Part shown: piece after piece, positions 44,179 through 53,556 of the stretch
How positions within the stretch are numbered: the first letter of the stretch is position 1
How the letters are laid out: each line of letters opens with the position of its first letter
DNA from: UBA1351 sp964627665
GTDB taxonomy: Bacteria > Bacillota > Clostridia > Lachnospirales > Vallitaleaceae
Assembly: GCA_964627665.1 (NCBI GenBank)
Contig: CAZVKG010000013.1
Location: forward strand, 1-62,108
Reading direction: 5' to 3'
Length of the DNA stretch: 62,108 nucleotides
Notes under the pieces: generated by a model
Seen by the model: the letters and a program-made list of their open reading frames with translations, nothing else
What the model was told of the DNA's origin: nothing
Databases searched by the model: none
Position numbers and translations under genes: made by a program

Positions 44179-45043
44179 CCTCCGTAATATTGTAAAAAAC
44201 AGTCAAGTAGCCAATCGACGCCGAGCGAAAGTGATTACTGTTACTTCAGGAAAAGGTGGCGTTGGCAAATCGAATATATCCGTTAATCTAGCAATCCAGT
44301 TAAGAAAAATGGGGAAAAGTGTTATTGTTTTTGATGCGGATTTTGGCTTAGCCAATGTTGAAGTTATTTTTGGTGTTATCCCTAAGTATAATTTATTTGA
44401 TGTTATCTATAATAATAAAACCATTACTGAAGTATTAACAAACGGCCCATTAGGTATTGAATTTTTGTCGGGAGGCTCAGGGGTTAAAGAATTACTCAGA
44501 CTTGACAAAACACAGATTGAACTTTTGGTCACTAAATTAGCTGAATTAGATCGATATGCGGATGTGATTATTATCGATACCGGAGCTGGAATTAGTGATG
44601 CTGTATTAAGTTTTTTGTCAGCATCACATGAAGTTATTCTTGTTACAACGCCTGAACCTACATCAGTAACAGACGCTTATGCCGTTCTAAAAGCGATTAG
44701 AAATAATAAAATTGATGAAATAGAAGGACATATCCATGTGCTAGTAAATCGTGTTCGAAGTGATAAAGAAGGACGAGAAATTTTTGAAAAACTTAATAAA
44801 GTGAGTCAAAAATTTTTGAACATCGAGCTAAGAACCATTGGTTATTTGCCGGAAGATCGATTTTTGCCGCGAGCTGTTATCGAACAAAAACCGATTTCTA
44901 TTTTATATCCAAAAGCAAATATAGTTAAGAGTTTTGAAGAATTATCAACAAAGATTATGGAAGACTATGATGAAGAAGAAAAAACAACACGTGGACTAGG
45001 AAATATTTTTACGAATTTTTTGAGACATAAAGATTGGAGGTAA
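44162..45043 (+). CDS. flhG: FlhG (YlxH) MinD-like ATPase
   Basis: Membrane-associating ParA/MinD-family ATPase that partners FlhF and controls flagellar number and C-ring assembly. Deviant Walker A is SGKGGVGKSNISVN; DADFGLANVEVIFG is a hallmark of this group, and the N-terminal DQATNLRNIV matches the FlhF-activating DQAxxLR motif. Start TTG 44162, eight bases after AGGAGG, puts that motif at residue 2, as in homologues; it overlaps flhF by 17 bases. 293 residues. Confidence 0.94.
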   Translation: MDQATNLRNIVKNSQVANRRRAKVITVTSGKGGVGKSNISVNLAIQLRKMGKSVIVFDADFGLANVEVIFGVIPKYNLFDVIYNNKTITEVLTNGPLGIEFLSGGSGVKELLRLDKTQIELLVTKLAELDRYADVIIIDTGAGISDAVLSFLSASHEVILVTTPEPTSVTDAYAVLKAIRNNKIDEIEGHIHVLVNRVRSDKEGREIFEKLNKVSQKFLNIELRTIGYLPEDRFLPRAVIEQKPISILYPKANIVKSFEELSTKIMEDYDEEEKTTRGLGNIFTNFLRHKDWR

Positions 45044-45047
45044 TTTT

Positions 45048-45701
45048 ATGCAAGCTTCTATAAAACTCGGGGATAAAGTGGAACTAATAAAGAAAACAGA
45101 TTTATTGGACTCTGATATATATTTCAGTATGATCTATAGTATTGATGATGATGTGTTGCGCATACAAGCTCCGATTGAAAGTGGCAAAATCATTCCGTTA
45201 CAGTTTGATGTGGTTTATTATATGAACGTATATACGGAAAAAGGTTTATTACGTGCTGAAGCAAGTGTCGAGCAGCGCGAAAAGACAGATCATCTTCATA
45301 TTCTTGTCATGAAACCACTCACTCTGTTTAAAAAATATCAACGACGTCAATACTATCGCCTAAATTGTACATTGAACTTAATCTATCAAGATTCAGAAAC
45401 CAATGAAGCTGGTGAAGGTATTGTTCTAGATATTAGTGGTGGAGGAATGCGATTTGCATCACCGAAGGAGTTAAACGATGAAGAGATTATTACATGCCAT
45501 TTGTGTCTTCATTTAAAGGATGAAACAGTAGATCTTTCAGTCAAAGGAAAAGTTATTCAAAGTAAATTAATTGAGCCTGAAAGAATAACATTTCAAAATC
45601 GTGTAGAATTTATAGATTTAACTTTAGAAAAACAAGAAACGATTATAAAATTCATATTCGAAGAAGAACGAAGGCGTCGTAAAAAAGAAAAAGGGATGTG
45701 A
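45048..45701 (+). CDS. YcgR/MotI-type PilZ domain protein
   Basis: Likely c-di-GMP receptor acting as a flagellar brake. An N-terminal YcgR-like beta domain (residues 1-95) precedes a PilZ domain whose c-di-GMP motifs are visible: RRQYYR near residue 100 (RxxxR type) and LDISGGGMRF near 127 (D/NxSxxG). The tail is basic (EERRRRKKEKG). The gene sits between flhG and cheB, which ties c-di-GMP to motor function. Binding is inferred from the motifs. Confidence 0.88.
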   Translation: MQASIKLGDKVELIKKTDLLDSDIYFSMIYSIDDDVLRIQAPIESGKIIPLQFDVVYYMNVYTEKGLLRAEASVEQREKTDHLHILVMKPLTLFKKYQRRQYYRLNCTLNLIYQDSETNEAGEGIVLDISGGGMRFASPKELNDEEIITCHLCLHLKDETVDLSVKGKVIQSKLIEPERITFQNRVEFIDLTLEKQETIIKFIFEEERRRRKKEKGM

Positions 45702-45705
45702 AGAT

Positions 45706-46788
45706 ATGGAAGCTAAGAAAAAAATATTGGTAATCGATGACTCTGCATTCATGCGAAGGGTAATATCTGATATAATTAATGGTGACTCAAGATGTGAAGT
45801 TATTGGCACGGCAGCAAATGGGGAAGATGGATTAAAATTACTTGAACATCTTAAACCTGATGTAATTACACTAGATATTCAGATGCCGATTATGGATGGA
45901 TTGACAATGCTTAAAACCATGAAGAAAAAACACAACATTCCTGTTATTATGATGAGCACATTAACAAAAGAAGGTGCCCTTGAAACAATACAATCTCTAG
46001 AACTTGGAGCCTTTGATTTTGTAGCTAAACCGGATAATATATTTAAAGTGAATTCTCAAGAAATCCGAACGGAGCTTATTGAAAAAATCATGACAGCAAC
46101 ACAGAGTCGTTTGGGATATGAAAGCTCTCAGATATTAACGCCAATATCTAAACCTGAGAAAGCTCAGATACTTATTGATCGACCGCGTGCGAGTCATGCA
46201 AGGGATAAGGTGACAAAGTTAGTGGCAATAGGTACGTCAACAGGTGGGCCGAGAGCTTTACAATATGTTCTGCCATATTTGCCCAAAGACATCGATGCAG
46301 GTATTGTTATCGTTCAACATATGCCACCAGGATTCACAAAATCCTTAGCTGATCGACTGAATAATCTTAGTGAAATCCAAGTCAAGGAAGCCGAAGATGG
46401 TGAACAAATATTAAATGGGACAGCCTATGTTGCACCAGGAGATCGTCATTTGATGGTTAAACAAAAAGGGAATCAATACGTTATTCATTTGTCGGATGGA
46501 CCTAAAAATGGGGCCCATAAGCCATCAGTTAATGAAATGATGACTTCACTTGCGGCAATCTCTATACCACATGTTATTGGGGTCGTTATGACGGGAATGG
46601 GAGCAGATGGAAGAGAAGGAGTAGCAAATCTTAAACAAAAACGAAAAATTCACATCATTGCACAAGAAGAAGGATCATGCGTCGTATACGGCATGCCAAA
46701 AGCAATTGTTGAAGCTAAATTAGCAGACGAGATTATTCCTCTTGATCAATTAGCAAAAGTAATTACAAAAAAAGTGGAGGTGCTTTAA
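45706..46788 (+). CDS. cheB: Chemotaxis methylesterase/deamidase CheB
   Basis: Response regulator that demethylates and deamidates chemoreceptors. The receiver domain has D11-D12, phosphoacceptor D57 (VITLDIQMP) and AKPD. The catalytic domain from about residue 165 has GTSTGGPRAL (nucleophilic serine), VQHMPPGF (histidine), and GMGADGREG (aspartate). 360 residues. No cheR lies in this window, so the methyltransferase must be elsewhere if adaptation is by methylation. Confidence 0.96.
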   Translation: MEAKKKILVIDDSAFMRRVISDIINGDSRCEVIGTAANGEDGLKLLEHLKPDVITLDIQMPIMDGLTMLKTMKKKHNIPVIMMSTLTKEGALETIQSLELGAFDFVAKPDNIFKVNSQEIRTELIEKIMTATQSRLGYESSQILTPISKPEKAQILIDRPRASHARDKVTKLVAIGTSTGGPRALQYVLPYLPKDIDAGIVIVQHMPPGFTKSLADRLNNLSEIQVKEAEDGEQILNGTAYVAPGDRHLMVKQKGNQYVIHLSDGPKNGAHKPSVNEMMTSLAAISIPHVIGVVMTGMGADGREGVANLKQKRKIHIIAQEEGSCVVYGMPKAIVEAKLADEIIPLDQLAKVITKKVEVL

Positions 46789-48876
46789 ATGGATGTATCA
46801 CAATATCTCGAAATATTTATTGAAGAAGCAAAAGAACACTTGCAAAATTTGAACGAAGCTTTGTTAGAAATGGAAAAATCAGATGATAACAAGGATTTAG
46901 TTAATGAAATATTTAGAGTTGCACATACCTTAAAGGGGATGGCAGCAACCATGGGGTTCAAAAGAATGACGGTATTAACCCATGATATGGAAAACGTGTT
47001 GTCAGAAATACGAAATGGAAAAATCGAGATTTCAGCGGAACTGCTAGATGTTCTGTTTCAGTGTTTAGACGCATTAGAGCAATACGTCGACCAGATTATT
47101 GAGACCGGTACTGAAGGAGATAAGACGAATCAACCCATTATTGACCGTTTAAATCTTATTTTAGAGGGTAAAACAGCCGAGCACGTTCAAGAAAAGGCTG
47201 ATGGAAATGATACATCCCCTTCACAACCTGAAAACAAATCGGTAGTTGTATCGGGACCGGCTGATGAAGCGGCAAAAAGAAAACATAAAATGTTATCTTT
47301 TAATGAATACGAGAAAAATGCTATTTTAAAAGCGCAAGAAGAGAGTTATAATGTATATGGTATTAGCATTATCATTGCAGAAAGTTGTGTTCTTAAATCG
47401 GCGAGAGCATTTATTATATTTAGAACGTTGGAAGGGTTGGGGCAAATAATTAAATCTTATCCTTCGGTACAAGATATTGAAGATGAAAAATTTGATTTAG
47501 ACTTTTCGGTTTTTCTGATTTCAAGTGAGAGTCAAGAAAAATTCTTAAAAGAACTTAATTCTATAGCAGAAGTTGAAGAAGTTCTTATTGATGAAATTCA
47601 TCTTGAAGGTACTGTTCAAGAATTTGGACAAAAACAAACAGAAGATAAACAAGATGAAGAGAAAGAACATGGACAAAATGATTTGGAAAAGGATAAAGAG
47701 AAACGTGAAAGCAAGGGGCAAGCGCCAACGAAGCCAAAAGCAAATCGAACGGTACGTGTAGATATCGAACGATTAGATAACTTAATGAATTTAGTCAGTG
47801 AGTTGATTATTGTTAAGAATGGTTTGGAAACTGTAGAAAATAATAACCAAAATATGAATGAACAGATTGAATATTTAGAACGTATTACAACGAATTTACA
47901 CGATGCCGTTATGAAAGTACGAATGGTGCCAGTTGAAAGGGTGTTTAATCGTTTCCCTCGTTTGGTGCGTGACTTAGCAAGAAAGTTAAATAAAAATCTT
48001 GAATTACATATGTCAGGTGAAGAAACAGAACTTGACCGAACAGTTATTGATGAAATCGGTGATCCTCTAGTTCACTTAATTCGAAATGCGTGTGACCATG
48101 GCCAAGAGATGCCAAGTGAAAGAAAAAGTCGTGGAAAAAGTGAATTGGGTAATGTTTATTTAGATGCATATCAAGATGGCAACAATGTTGTTATTGAAGT
48201 TGCAGATGACGGTAACGGTATTGATGTTGAACGAGTCAAGGCTAAGGCCCTTAATAATGGAACGATATCAAGAGATCAGGCAGATGCAATGAGTGATCAA
48301 GATATTGTAGAGCTATTATTTAAACCTAGTTTTTCAACAGCGGATCAAATCTCTGATGTATCTGGCCGAGGTGTTGGTCTTGATGTCGTTAAAACAAAAA
48401 TAGAAGCTTTAGGCGGAGATATTGAAGTTAAAACGAAACTTGGAAAAGGTTCGACATTTATTATTCGATTACCGTTAACATTAGCAATTATACAAGCTTT
48501 AATGGTTCGATTAGAAAATGAAAAATATGCGATTCCATTAAATACAATTCAAAACATTGAAGATGTTAAAGTTTCGGACATAAAATATATTCAAAATCAA
48601 GAAGTTATTAATTTACGTGGGCATGTTATACCTATTGTACGCTTAGATGGATTATTAGGAATTGAGCGAGAAAGTACTGAAGAGTCAATGACGGTTGTTA
48701 TCGTTAATAAAGGTGACAAACAAGCTGGATTTGTTGTTGATGGATTGATAGGACAACAAGAAATAGTTATTAAGACTTTAGGAAAATATCTAACGAATAT
48801 TCGACTCATCGCCGGATCAACAATCTTAGGTGACGGTGAAGTTGCATTGATTTTAGATGTCAATTCACTAGTATAA
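46789..48876 (+). CDS. cheA: Chemotaxis histidine kinase CheA
   Basis: Central kinase of chemotaxis. Domain order: Hpt with phosphorylated H46 in AHTLKGMAATMGF; a CheY/CheB-binding P2 domain at about residues 165-270; an acidic K/E/Q linker; the P3 dimerisation helices (VDIERLDNLMNLVSELI); the ATPase domain with HLIRNACDHGQE, ADDGNGID and GRGVGLDVVK; and a CheW-like C-terminal domain. 695 residues. It starts one base after cheB. Confidence 0.97.
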   Translation: MDVSQYLEIFIEEAKEHLQNLNEALLEMEKSDDNKDLVNEIFRVAHTLKGMAATMGFKRMTVLTHDMENVLSEIRNGKIEISAELLDVLFQCLDALEQYVDQIIETGTEGDKTNQPIIDRLNLILEGKTAEHVQEKADGNDTSPSQPENKSVVVSGPADEAAKRKHKMLSFNEYEKNAILKAQEESYNVYGISIIIAESCVLKSARAFIIFRTLEGLGQIIKSYPSVQDIEDEKFDLDFSVFLISSESQEKFLKELNSIAEVEEVLIDEIHLEGTVQEFGQKQTEDKQDEEKEHGQNDLEKDKEKRESKGQAPTKPKANRTVRVDIERLDNLMNLVSELIIVKNGLETVENNNQNMNEQIEYLERITTNLHDAVMKVRMVPVERVFNRFPRLVRDLARKLNKNLELHMSGEETELDRTVIDEIGDPLVHLIRNACDHGQEMPSERKSRGKSELGNVYLDAYQDGNNVVIEVADDGNGIDVERVKAKALNNGTISRDQADAMSDQDIVELLFKPSFSTADQISDVSGRGVGLDVVKTKIEALGGDIEVKTKLGKGSTFIIRLPLTLAIIQALMVRLENEKYAIPLNTIQNIEDVKVSDIKYIQNQEVINLRGHVIPIVRLDGLLGIERESTEESMTVVIVNKGDKQAGFVVDGLIGQQEIVIKTLGKYLTNIRLIAGSTILGDGEVALILDVNSLV

Positions 48877-48887
48877 ACAGGAGGGTA

Positions 48888-49343
48888 ATGATGGAAATTA
48901 ATCAAACAAAAAATGAAAAAATAAAGCAATTTATTGTTGTAAAATTTGGACATGAGCAATATGGGATTAACATTCAAATTGTTCAAAATATTGTTAGAAT
49001 GCCCAATATCACACGCGTCCCAAATGCTCCTGCATACATTAAAGGAGTCATTAATTTAAGGGGAGAAATCATTCCTGTAATGAGTGTTCGTGTTAAGTTT
49101 GATTTAGAACAAGACCAGTTTACCAATGCTACACGAATTATTATTGTGAAAATTGATGGTAACGCTATTGGATTAATTGTCGATGAAGTGTTAGAAGTTA
49201 TTCAATTATCCGAAGTACAAATTGAAAAAATTGTTAGTGATTCTGATGATGAAAAATCTAAATATGTATATGCAGTTGGAAAAGTCGGAGAAGAATTAGT
49301 AACGTTACTCAACGTTGGAGCAATCATTGGAGTAGATGATTAA
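48888..49343 (+). CDS. cheW: Chemotaxis coupling protein CheW
   Basis: Adaptor joining receptors and CheA. Conserved segments are EQYGINIQIVQNIVR, then NAPAYIKGVINLRGEIIPVM and IGLIVDEVLEVI. 151 residues. Two ATGs in tandem (48888 and 48891) follow AGGAGGG. Confidence 0.96.
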   Translation: MMEINQTKNEKIKQFIVVKFGHEQYGINIQIVQNIVRMPNITRVPNAPAYIKGVINLRGEIIPVMSVRVKFDLEQDQFTNATRIIIVKIDGNAIGLIVDEVLEVIQLSEVQIEKIVSDSDDEKSKYVYAVGKVGEELVTLLNVGAIIGVDD

Positions 49344-49358
49344 GAAAGGTGACCGTAT

Positions 49359-49994
49359 ATGAGCAATTTAGATTATAATAGCTTAGATAGCATGCACCTG
49401 GATATTTTGCGAGAAATCGGAAATATTGGTGCTGGTAATGCTACAACAGCGCTATCTCAAATGATTAATAAGAAAATTGATATGGGAGTTCCGCAGGTTA
49501 ATGTTTTAGAATTTAAAGAGTTGGCAGAAGTTTTAGGTGGTGCAGAAAATCCAATTGTGGGTATTCTCATAGGTGTAGAAGGACAAATCAATGGAATGAT
49601 GATGTTTGTCTTAGAGCAAAAATCAGCACATAATTTGGTGAATATGCTTATGGGAAGAGATATTGATTGTTTTGAAGATTTCACTGAAATGGATTTGTCT
49701 GCGTTAAATGAAATAGGAAATATCATTGCAGGTGCATATCTTTCTTCATTGTCGACTCTCACAAATTTAAAGATTATCGGTACTGTACCTAATATGGCCA
49801 TTGATATGGCAGGGGCCATATTAAGTGTTCCGGCTATTGAATTTGGAAAAGTTGGTGATAGAGCACTGTTAATTCAAACAGATTTCGGTGGCGAACTTGA
49901 GCGTGTATTTGGGTATTTTATTTTAATTCCTGAATTAGATTCGTATGCTGAAATATTAAAAAGCTTAGGAATTATTCAAGATGACAATGATTAA
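49359..49994 (+). CDS. cheC: CheY-P phosphatase CheC
   Basis: Phosphatase that dephosphorylates CheY-P and, in B. subtilis, is stimulated by CheD. Two active-site motifs are intact: DILREIGN near residue 11 and SALNEIGN near residue 116. 211 residues, typical. Overlaps cheD by 14 bases, matching their known partnership. Confidence 0.95.
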   Translation: MSNLDYNSLDSMHLDILREIGNIGAGNATTALSQMINKKIDMGVPQVNVLEFKELAEVLGGAENPIVGILIGVEGQINGMMMFVLEQKSAHNLVNMLMGRDIDCFEDFTEMDLSALNEIGNIIAGAYLSSLSTLTNLKIIGTVPNMAIDMAGAILSVPAIEFGKVGDRALLIQTDFGGELERVFGYFILIPELDSYAEILKSLGIIQDDND

Positions 49995-50463
49995 AGTCGG
50001 TATGGCAGATTTAAATGTGTGCAAGTCACCGGATGCCTTAACTACGCTCGGTTTAGGTTCATGTATTGGAATTATACTCTATGACCAAAGAACAAAAGTA
50101 AGTGGTCTTGCACATATTATGTTGCCCGATAGTACACAAATAAAAAAAAATGAAAATAAAGCTAAATTTGCTGATACGGCTATTTTTGAATTGATAAAAG
50201 AGATGGAAAAAATAGGAGCACACAAGTCGCGACTCGTTTCTAAAATTGCAGGAGGGGCACAAATGTTTTCCTTTAGTGGTAATAATGATATGATGCGAAT
50301 TGGAGAACGTAATGCAGAAGCAACGCGAAGGCTGCTTAAAGAGCTGGGGATTCCACTTTTAGCAGAAGAGTGTGGGAAAAATTATGGGAGAACAATTGAG
50401 TTTTATGCAGAAACCGGAGAATTGCATATCAAAACAATAGGCAAAGAAATAAAAATTATCTAA
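49981..50463 (+). CDS. cheD: Chemoreceptor glutamine deamidase CheD
   Basis: Deamidase of receptor glutamines and regulator of CheC. The catalytic pair is visible: C28 in GLGSCIGIILYD and H45 in GLAHIMLP. AGGAQMFSF and IGERNAEATRRLL are also diagnostic. 160 residues. ATGs at 49981 and 49987 are both possible starts. Confidence 0.96.
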   Translation: MTMIKVGMADLNVCKSPDALTTLGLGSCIGIILYDQRTKVSGLAHIMLPDSTQIKKNENKAKFADTAIFELIKEMEKIGAHKSRLVSKIAGGAQMFSFSGNNDMMRIGERNAEATRRLLKELGIPLLAEECGKNYGRTIEFYAETGELHIKTIGKEIKII

Positions 50464-50477
50464 GGCTGGGTGAAGTT

Positions 50478-50756
50478 ATGCGTATTCGTAATATAAATAT
50501 AAGTTTAATGTTAATAGCTGGAATTATTGTTGCGATTTATAGTATTGTGTATAATTATTCTATGGTACGAATAATATATACAATGCTCATTGTTATGATT
50601 TTATTTTTTGTCATTGGCACAATAATACAAAGTCGATTAAATACAATTATTGAAAAAAATAATTTGGAAAAAAACAAAGTTATTAATGAAGAGCTTGATG
50701 AAGAAATTGAAGAATTAGAAAAAATAACTCCTGATCCTGAGCAAGAAAAAGAGTAG
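50478..50756 (+). CDS. Small membrane protein of unknown function between cheD and sigD
   Basis: 92 residues with two predicted membrane helices (about residues 9-26 and 31-49), basic at the very N-terminus, and an acidic helical tail (about residues 55-92). I do not recognise the family. Spaced 14 bases after cheD and 21 before sigD, with GGCTGGGTG as a weak ribosome site. Its conserved codon phase and tight spacing make it a real gene. A motility-linked role is suggested only by position. Confidence 0.75.
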   Translation: MRIRNINISLMLIAGIIVAIYSIVYNYSMVRIIYTMLIVMILFFVIGTIIQSRLNTIIEKNNLEKNKVINEELDEEIEELEKITPDPEQEKE

Positions 50757-50777
50757 GAACGATTTAAGGAGGACAGT

Positions 50778-51542
50778 ATGAATGATGCAGCTAAGAATCA
50801 ATTATGGCAACAATATGATAAAAATAAAAATCCTCAAATTAAAGAACAACTAATCATTGAGTATGCAGGTTTAGTTAAACTAGTTGCTGGCCGATTAAGC
50901 ATGTATCTTGGTAATAATGTAGAGTTTGATGACTTGACAGGATATGGCGTTTTCGGACTAATTGATGCAATTGATAAGTTTGATTATTCAAAAGGTATTA
51001 AATTTGAGACCTATGCTTCTTTGAGAATTCGTGGTTCAATTTTAGATAATATTCGTAAGATGGATTGGATACCTCGGTCGATTCGCAAAAAGCAAAAAAT
51101 GATTGAAGCAGCAAAATTTCAAATTGAAAATGATTCGAAAGAATATATTACAGATACTTTAATTGCAGAAGAATTAGATATATCTGTTGAAGAATTATAT
51201 AAATGGCAAGACCAAACAAAGGCACTAAACTTATCCTCTCTTGAAGAATTCTTTGAACAAGGTGGGGAAGTGGCATCGGATAAGATGATGACAAAGCGAT
51301 TTGATCAACCGGAAAAAGCAATTGAAGAAGAAGAAGTTAAAAAAGCTCTGATTAAGGCAATTGAAGGGTTAACGGAAAAAGAAAAAAAAGTCATTACACT
51401 TTATTATTACGAGGAGCTGACACTCAAAGAAATATCGCTTATTATGGAAGTGTCTGAATCGAGAATTAGTCAATTGCATACACGTTCACTAAAAAAAATG
51501 AAAGAAGTATTAGGGAATGATGTAGAAATTTTCCAAATGTGA
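50778..51542 (+). CDS. sigD: RNA polymerase sigma factor SigD/FliA
   Basis: Flagellar sigma factor (sigma-28 class) for late flagellar, chemotaxis and autolysin genes. The region 2 block reads LTGYGVFGLIDAIDKFDYSKGIKFETYA (split across residues 53-80), then RGSILDNIRKMDWIPRSIR, diagnostic of FliA/WhiG. Region 4 near the C-terminus has TLKEISLIMEVSESRISQLH. 254 residues. It lies at the end of the operon, as in B. subtilis. No anti-sigma FlgM gene is visible here. Confidence 0.96.
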   Translation: MNDAAKNQLWQQYDKNKNPQIKEQLIIEYAGLVKLVAGRLSMYLGNNVEFDDLTGYGVFGLIDAIDKFDYSKGIKFETYASLRIRGSILDNIRKMDWIPRSIRKKQKMIEAAKFQIENDSKEYITDTLIAEELDISVEELYKWQDQTKALNLSSLEEFFEQGGEVASDKMMTKRFDQPEKAIEEEEVKKALIKAIEGLTEKEKKVITLYYYEELTLKEISLIMEVSESRISQLHTRSLKKMKEVLGNDVEIFQM

Positions 51543-51551
51543 CGATATAAT
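51523..51551 (+). promoter_or_regulatory. Possible promoter of the fapA group
   Basis: TAGAAA (51523-51528), 17 bases, TATAAT (51546-51551), overlapping the end of sigD. The -10 is perfect but the -35 matches four of six, so read-through from sigD may dominate. Confidence 0.4.
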
Positions 51552-51593
51552 GTATAGATAGCATTATATTGAAAGTTTACTGGAGGTTTTATA

Positions 51594-53210
51594 ATGGGAA
51601 ATGCAGCGTTTGATGGTTATTATACAATCATAGAAAAAACAGATGGTCACTATCTTGAAATATATGCACCGGTAGATCACGGTAAACCGGTTACAATTGA
51701 TGAGATAAAAGACGAACTTCGAAATAGCGGGATGATGAATGTAGATATGGAGAAGCTACAGGAGTCTATGAAGAATATGGATGAAAAACTTGTTATTAAG
51801 ATTTCGGATTCGTATGATGAAGACGAAGTGACTGGAGAACAAAATGCGTATAGAGTTGAAGTTTCCGACAATTGGATGGAAGCTTATGTTACGTTTTATC
51901 CAGGGGCAGAAAACGCGAAGATTTCCTTTAATGAAATTTTAGATGAGTTAGAACAACGTAGTATTAAATATGGTATCAAGCTTGATTATTTAGAAGAAGT
52001 ACTTACCAATCATGAATATAATGTTCCGTATATTATAGCCCAAGGAGAAGAAGCAACTCCGGCAACTCCGGGAAAAGTGGAATACTTATTTAAATTAAAT
52101 GCAGATATGAAACCTGAAGTTGATGCAAACGGAAATGTGAATTTCCATAAATTAAGTGTGATTAGTCTTGTTAAAGAAGGCGATTTATTAGCTCGTTTGA
52201 TACAAACGCAGCCGGGACAACCGGGGATGAATATTAAAGGACATGAGCTCATACCGGCTAAGGGGAAAAATATACGCATACGCTATGGGAAGAATACTCG
52301 AATCAATGAAGATAAGACGGAACTATATGCAGATAAAAGCGGGTTGGTTAAAGTCATTGATGAAAAAATTGTTGTTAATAATATTTATGATATTCCGGGG
52401 AACGTTGGAAGTTCAACCGGAGATATAACCTTTGATGGTTCTGTTGTCGTCCATGGTAATGTTATCACAGGTTTTCGCGTTGAAGCCAAAGAGGATATAG
52501 AAGTTATGGGTGTTGTCGAAGGAGCTACACTCCTTGCAGGAGGTATGATTACGCTACATAGTGGAATACAAGGCATGGGAAAAAGCAATATTAAATGCGG
52601 TGGAGATTTGCATACGAAGTTTATTGAACAGGCGGATGTGTCATGTGGAGGAAATATATATAGTGAAGCTCTATTGCACAGTAATGTTTCGTGTAAAGGT
52701 GAAATTATTGTTGAAGGAAAAAAAGGGATGATTTCAGGTGGTCGTGTACGAGCTGGACAACTCGTATCAAGTCGTATTCTTGGATCCCATATGGGAACAG
52801 TTACAGAAGTTGAAGTGGGGATTGATCCTGCTTTACTTGAAGAATACAATGAACTTAGAAAAGGTATAGGTAAACTGAGAGAAGAAGCGGAAAATCTTGA
52901 AAAAGTTATTCTTTTATTAAATAAGCGAAAAGAAATGACGGGAGAATTGGATGACGAGAAAGCTGAAATGTATAAGTCGGCAGTTCGAAATAAAGTGTTT
53001 TTAACAAACAAAATTACAAAAAATGAGCGACGAATAGAAGAACTACAAGGCGAGGTTGGACATAGAAATTCCGGATTGGTTAAGGTTTCCGGAAATGTAT
53101 ATCCGGGTGTCCGGATAGGGATCGGGAATGTGTACTACTTTGTTAAAGAAGAAGTAAAATATGCTGCATTTTATAAAGATGGTGCAGATGTACGTATGCG
53201 AGCGTTATAA
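51594..53210 (+). CDS. FapA/DUF342 family protein
   Basis: 538-residue protein of the DUF342/FapA family, a right-handed beta-helix fold with unknown biochemical function. The core, about residues 270-400, shows the stacked repeats GNVITGFRVEAKEDIEVMGV, then GGDLHTKFIEQADVSCGGNIY. The region before has IQTQPGQPGMNIKGHELI, the family hallmark. A coiled coil (about residues 420-480) and a small C-terminal beta part follow. Genes of this family commonly lie next to sigD in Clostridia, suggesting motility or envelope roles, but I claim none. TGGAGG ribosome site. Confidence 0.88.
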   Translation: MGNAAFDGYYTIIEKTDGHYLEIYAPVDHGKPVTIDEIKDELRNSGMMNVDMEKLQESMKNMDEKLVIKISDSYDEDEVTGEQNAYRVEVSDNWMEAYVTFYPGAENAKISFNEILDELEQRSIKYGIKLDYLEEVLTNHEYNVPYIIAQGEEATPATPGKVEYLFKLNADMKPEVDANGNVNFHKLSVISLVKEGDLLARLIQTQPGQPGMNIKGHELIPAKGKNIRIRYGKNTRINEDKTELYADKSGLVKVIDEKIVVNNIYDIPGNVGSSTGDITFDGSVVVHGNVITGFRVEAKEDIEVMGVVEGATLLAGGMITLHSGIQGMGKSNIKCGGDLHTKFIEQADVSCGGNIYSEALLHSNVSCKGEIIVEGKKGMISGGRVRAGQLVSSRILGSHMGTVTEVEVGIDPALLEEYNELRKGIGKLREEAENLEKVILLLNKRKEMTGELDDEKAEMYKSAVRNKVFLTNKITKNERRIEELQGEVGHRNSGLVKVSGNVYPGVRIGIGNVYYFVKEEVKYAAFYKDGADVRMRAL

Positions 53211-53235
53211 TTTTTGAATATAAGGAGTTGATTAT

Positions 53236-53544
53236 ATGGCATTAAGACCTTTAGATATGCAAGTTATGGTACCCAAGCTTCAAGAAGTTGCGCAAATGAA
53301 ACATTTAGAAAATCAACGCTCAAATCTTGAACAAAGTAATATTGCCAATCAACATAATAAAGACATCCAACATGATCAGCATCGAGTAAAACATTCTTCA
53401 GAAGGACAAGGAACAGATGCTCAAGCTGATGCAAAAGAAGAAGGAAAAAATACTTATGGATATCAAGCTCCCAATAAAAAACGGGATGAAGAAAAAGAAA
53501 AAAAGAAACCTAAAAGCTATCATAAAATTGACATACGAATTTAG
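53236..53544 (+). CDS. Small hydrophilic protein of unknown function
   Basis: 102 residues, no membrane segment. The N-terminal 45 residues are probably helical (LDMQVMVPKLQEVAQMKHLE), the rest Q/H/K/E-rich and likely disordered, ending in a basic KKKPKSYHKIDIRI. Spaced 26 bases after fapA with AAGGAG. I do not recognise a family. Position between the FapA and SwrB-like genes implies co-expression with late flagellar genes. Confidence 0.72.
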   Translation: MALRPLDMQVMVPKLQEVAQMKHLENQRSNLEQSNIANQHNKDIQHDQHRVKHSSEGQGTDAQADAKEEGKNTYGYQAPNKKRDEEKEKKKPKSYHKIDIRI

Positions 53545-53556
53545 TTAGGAGATATT

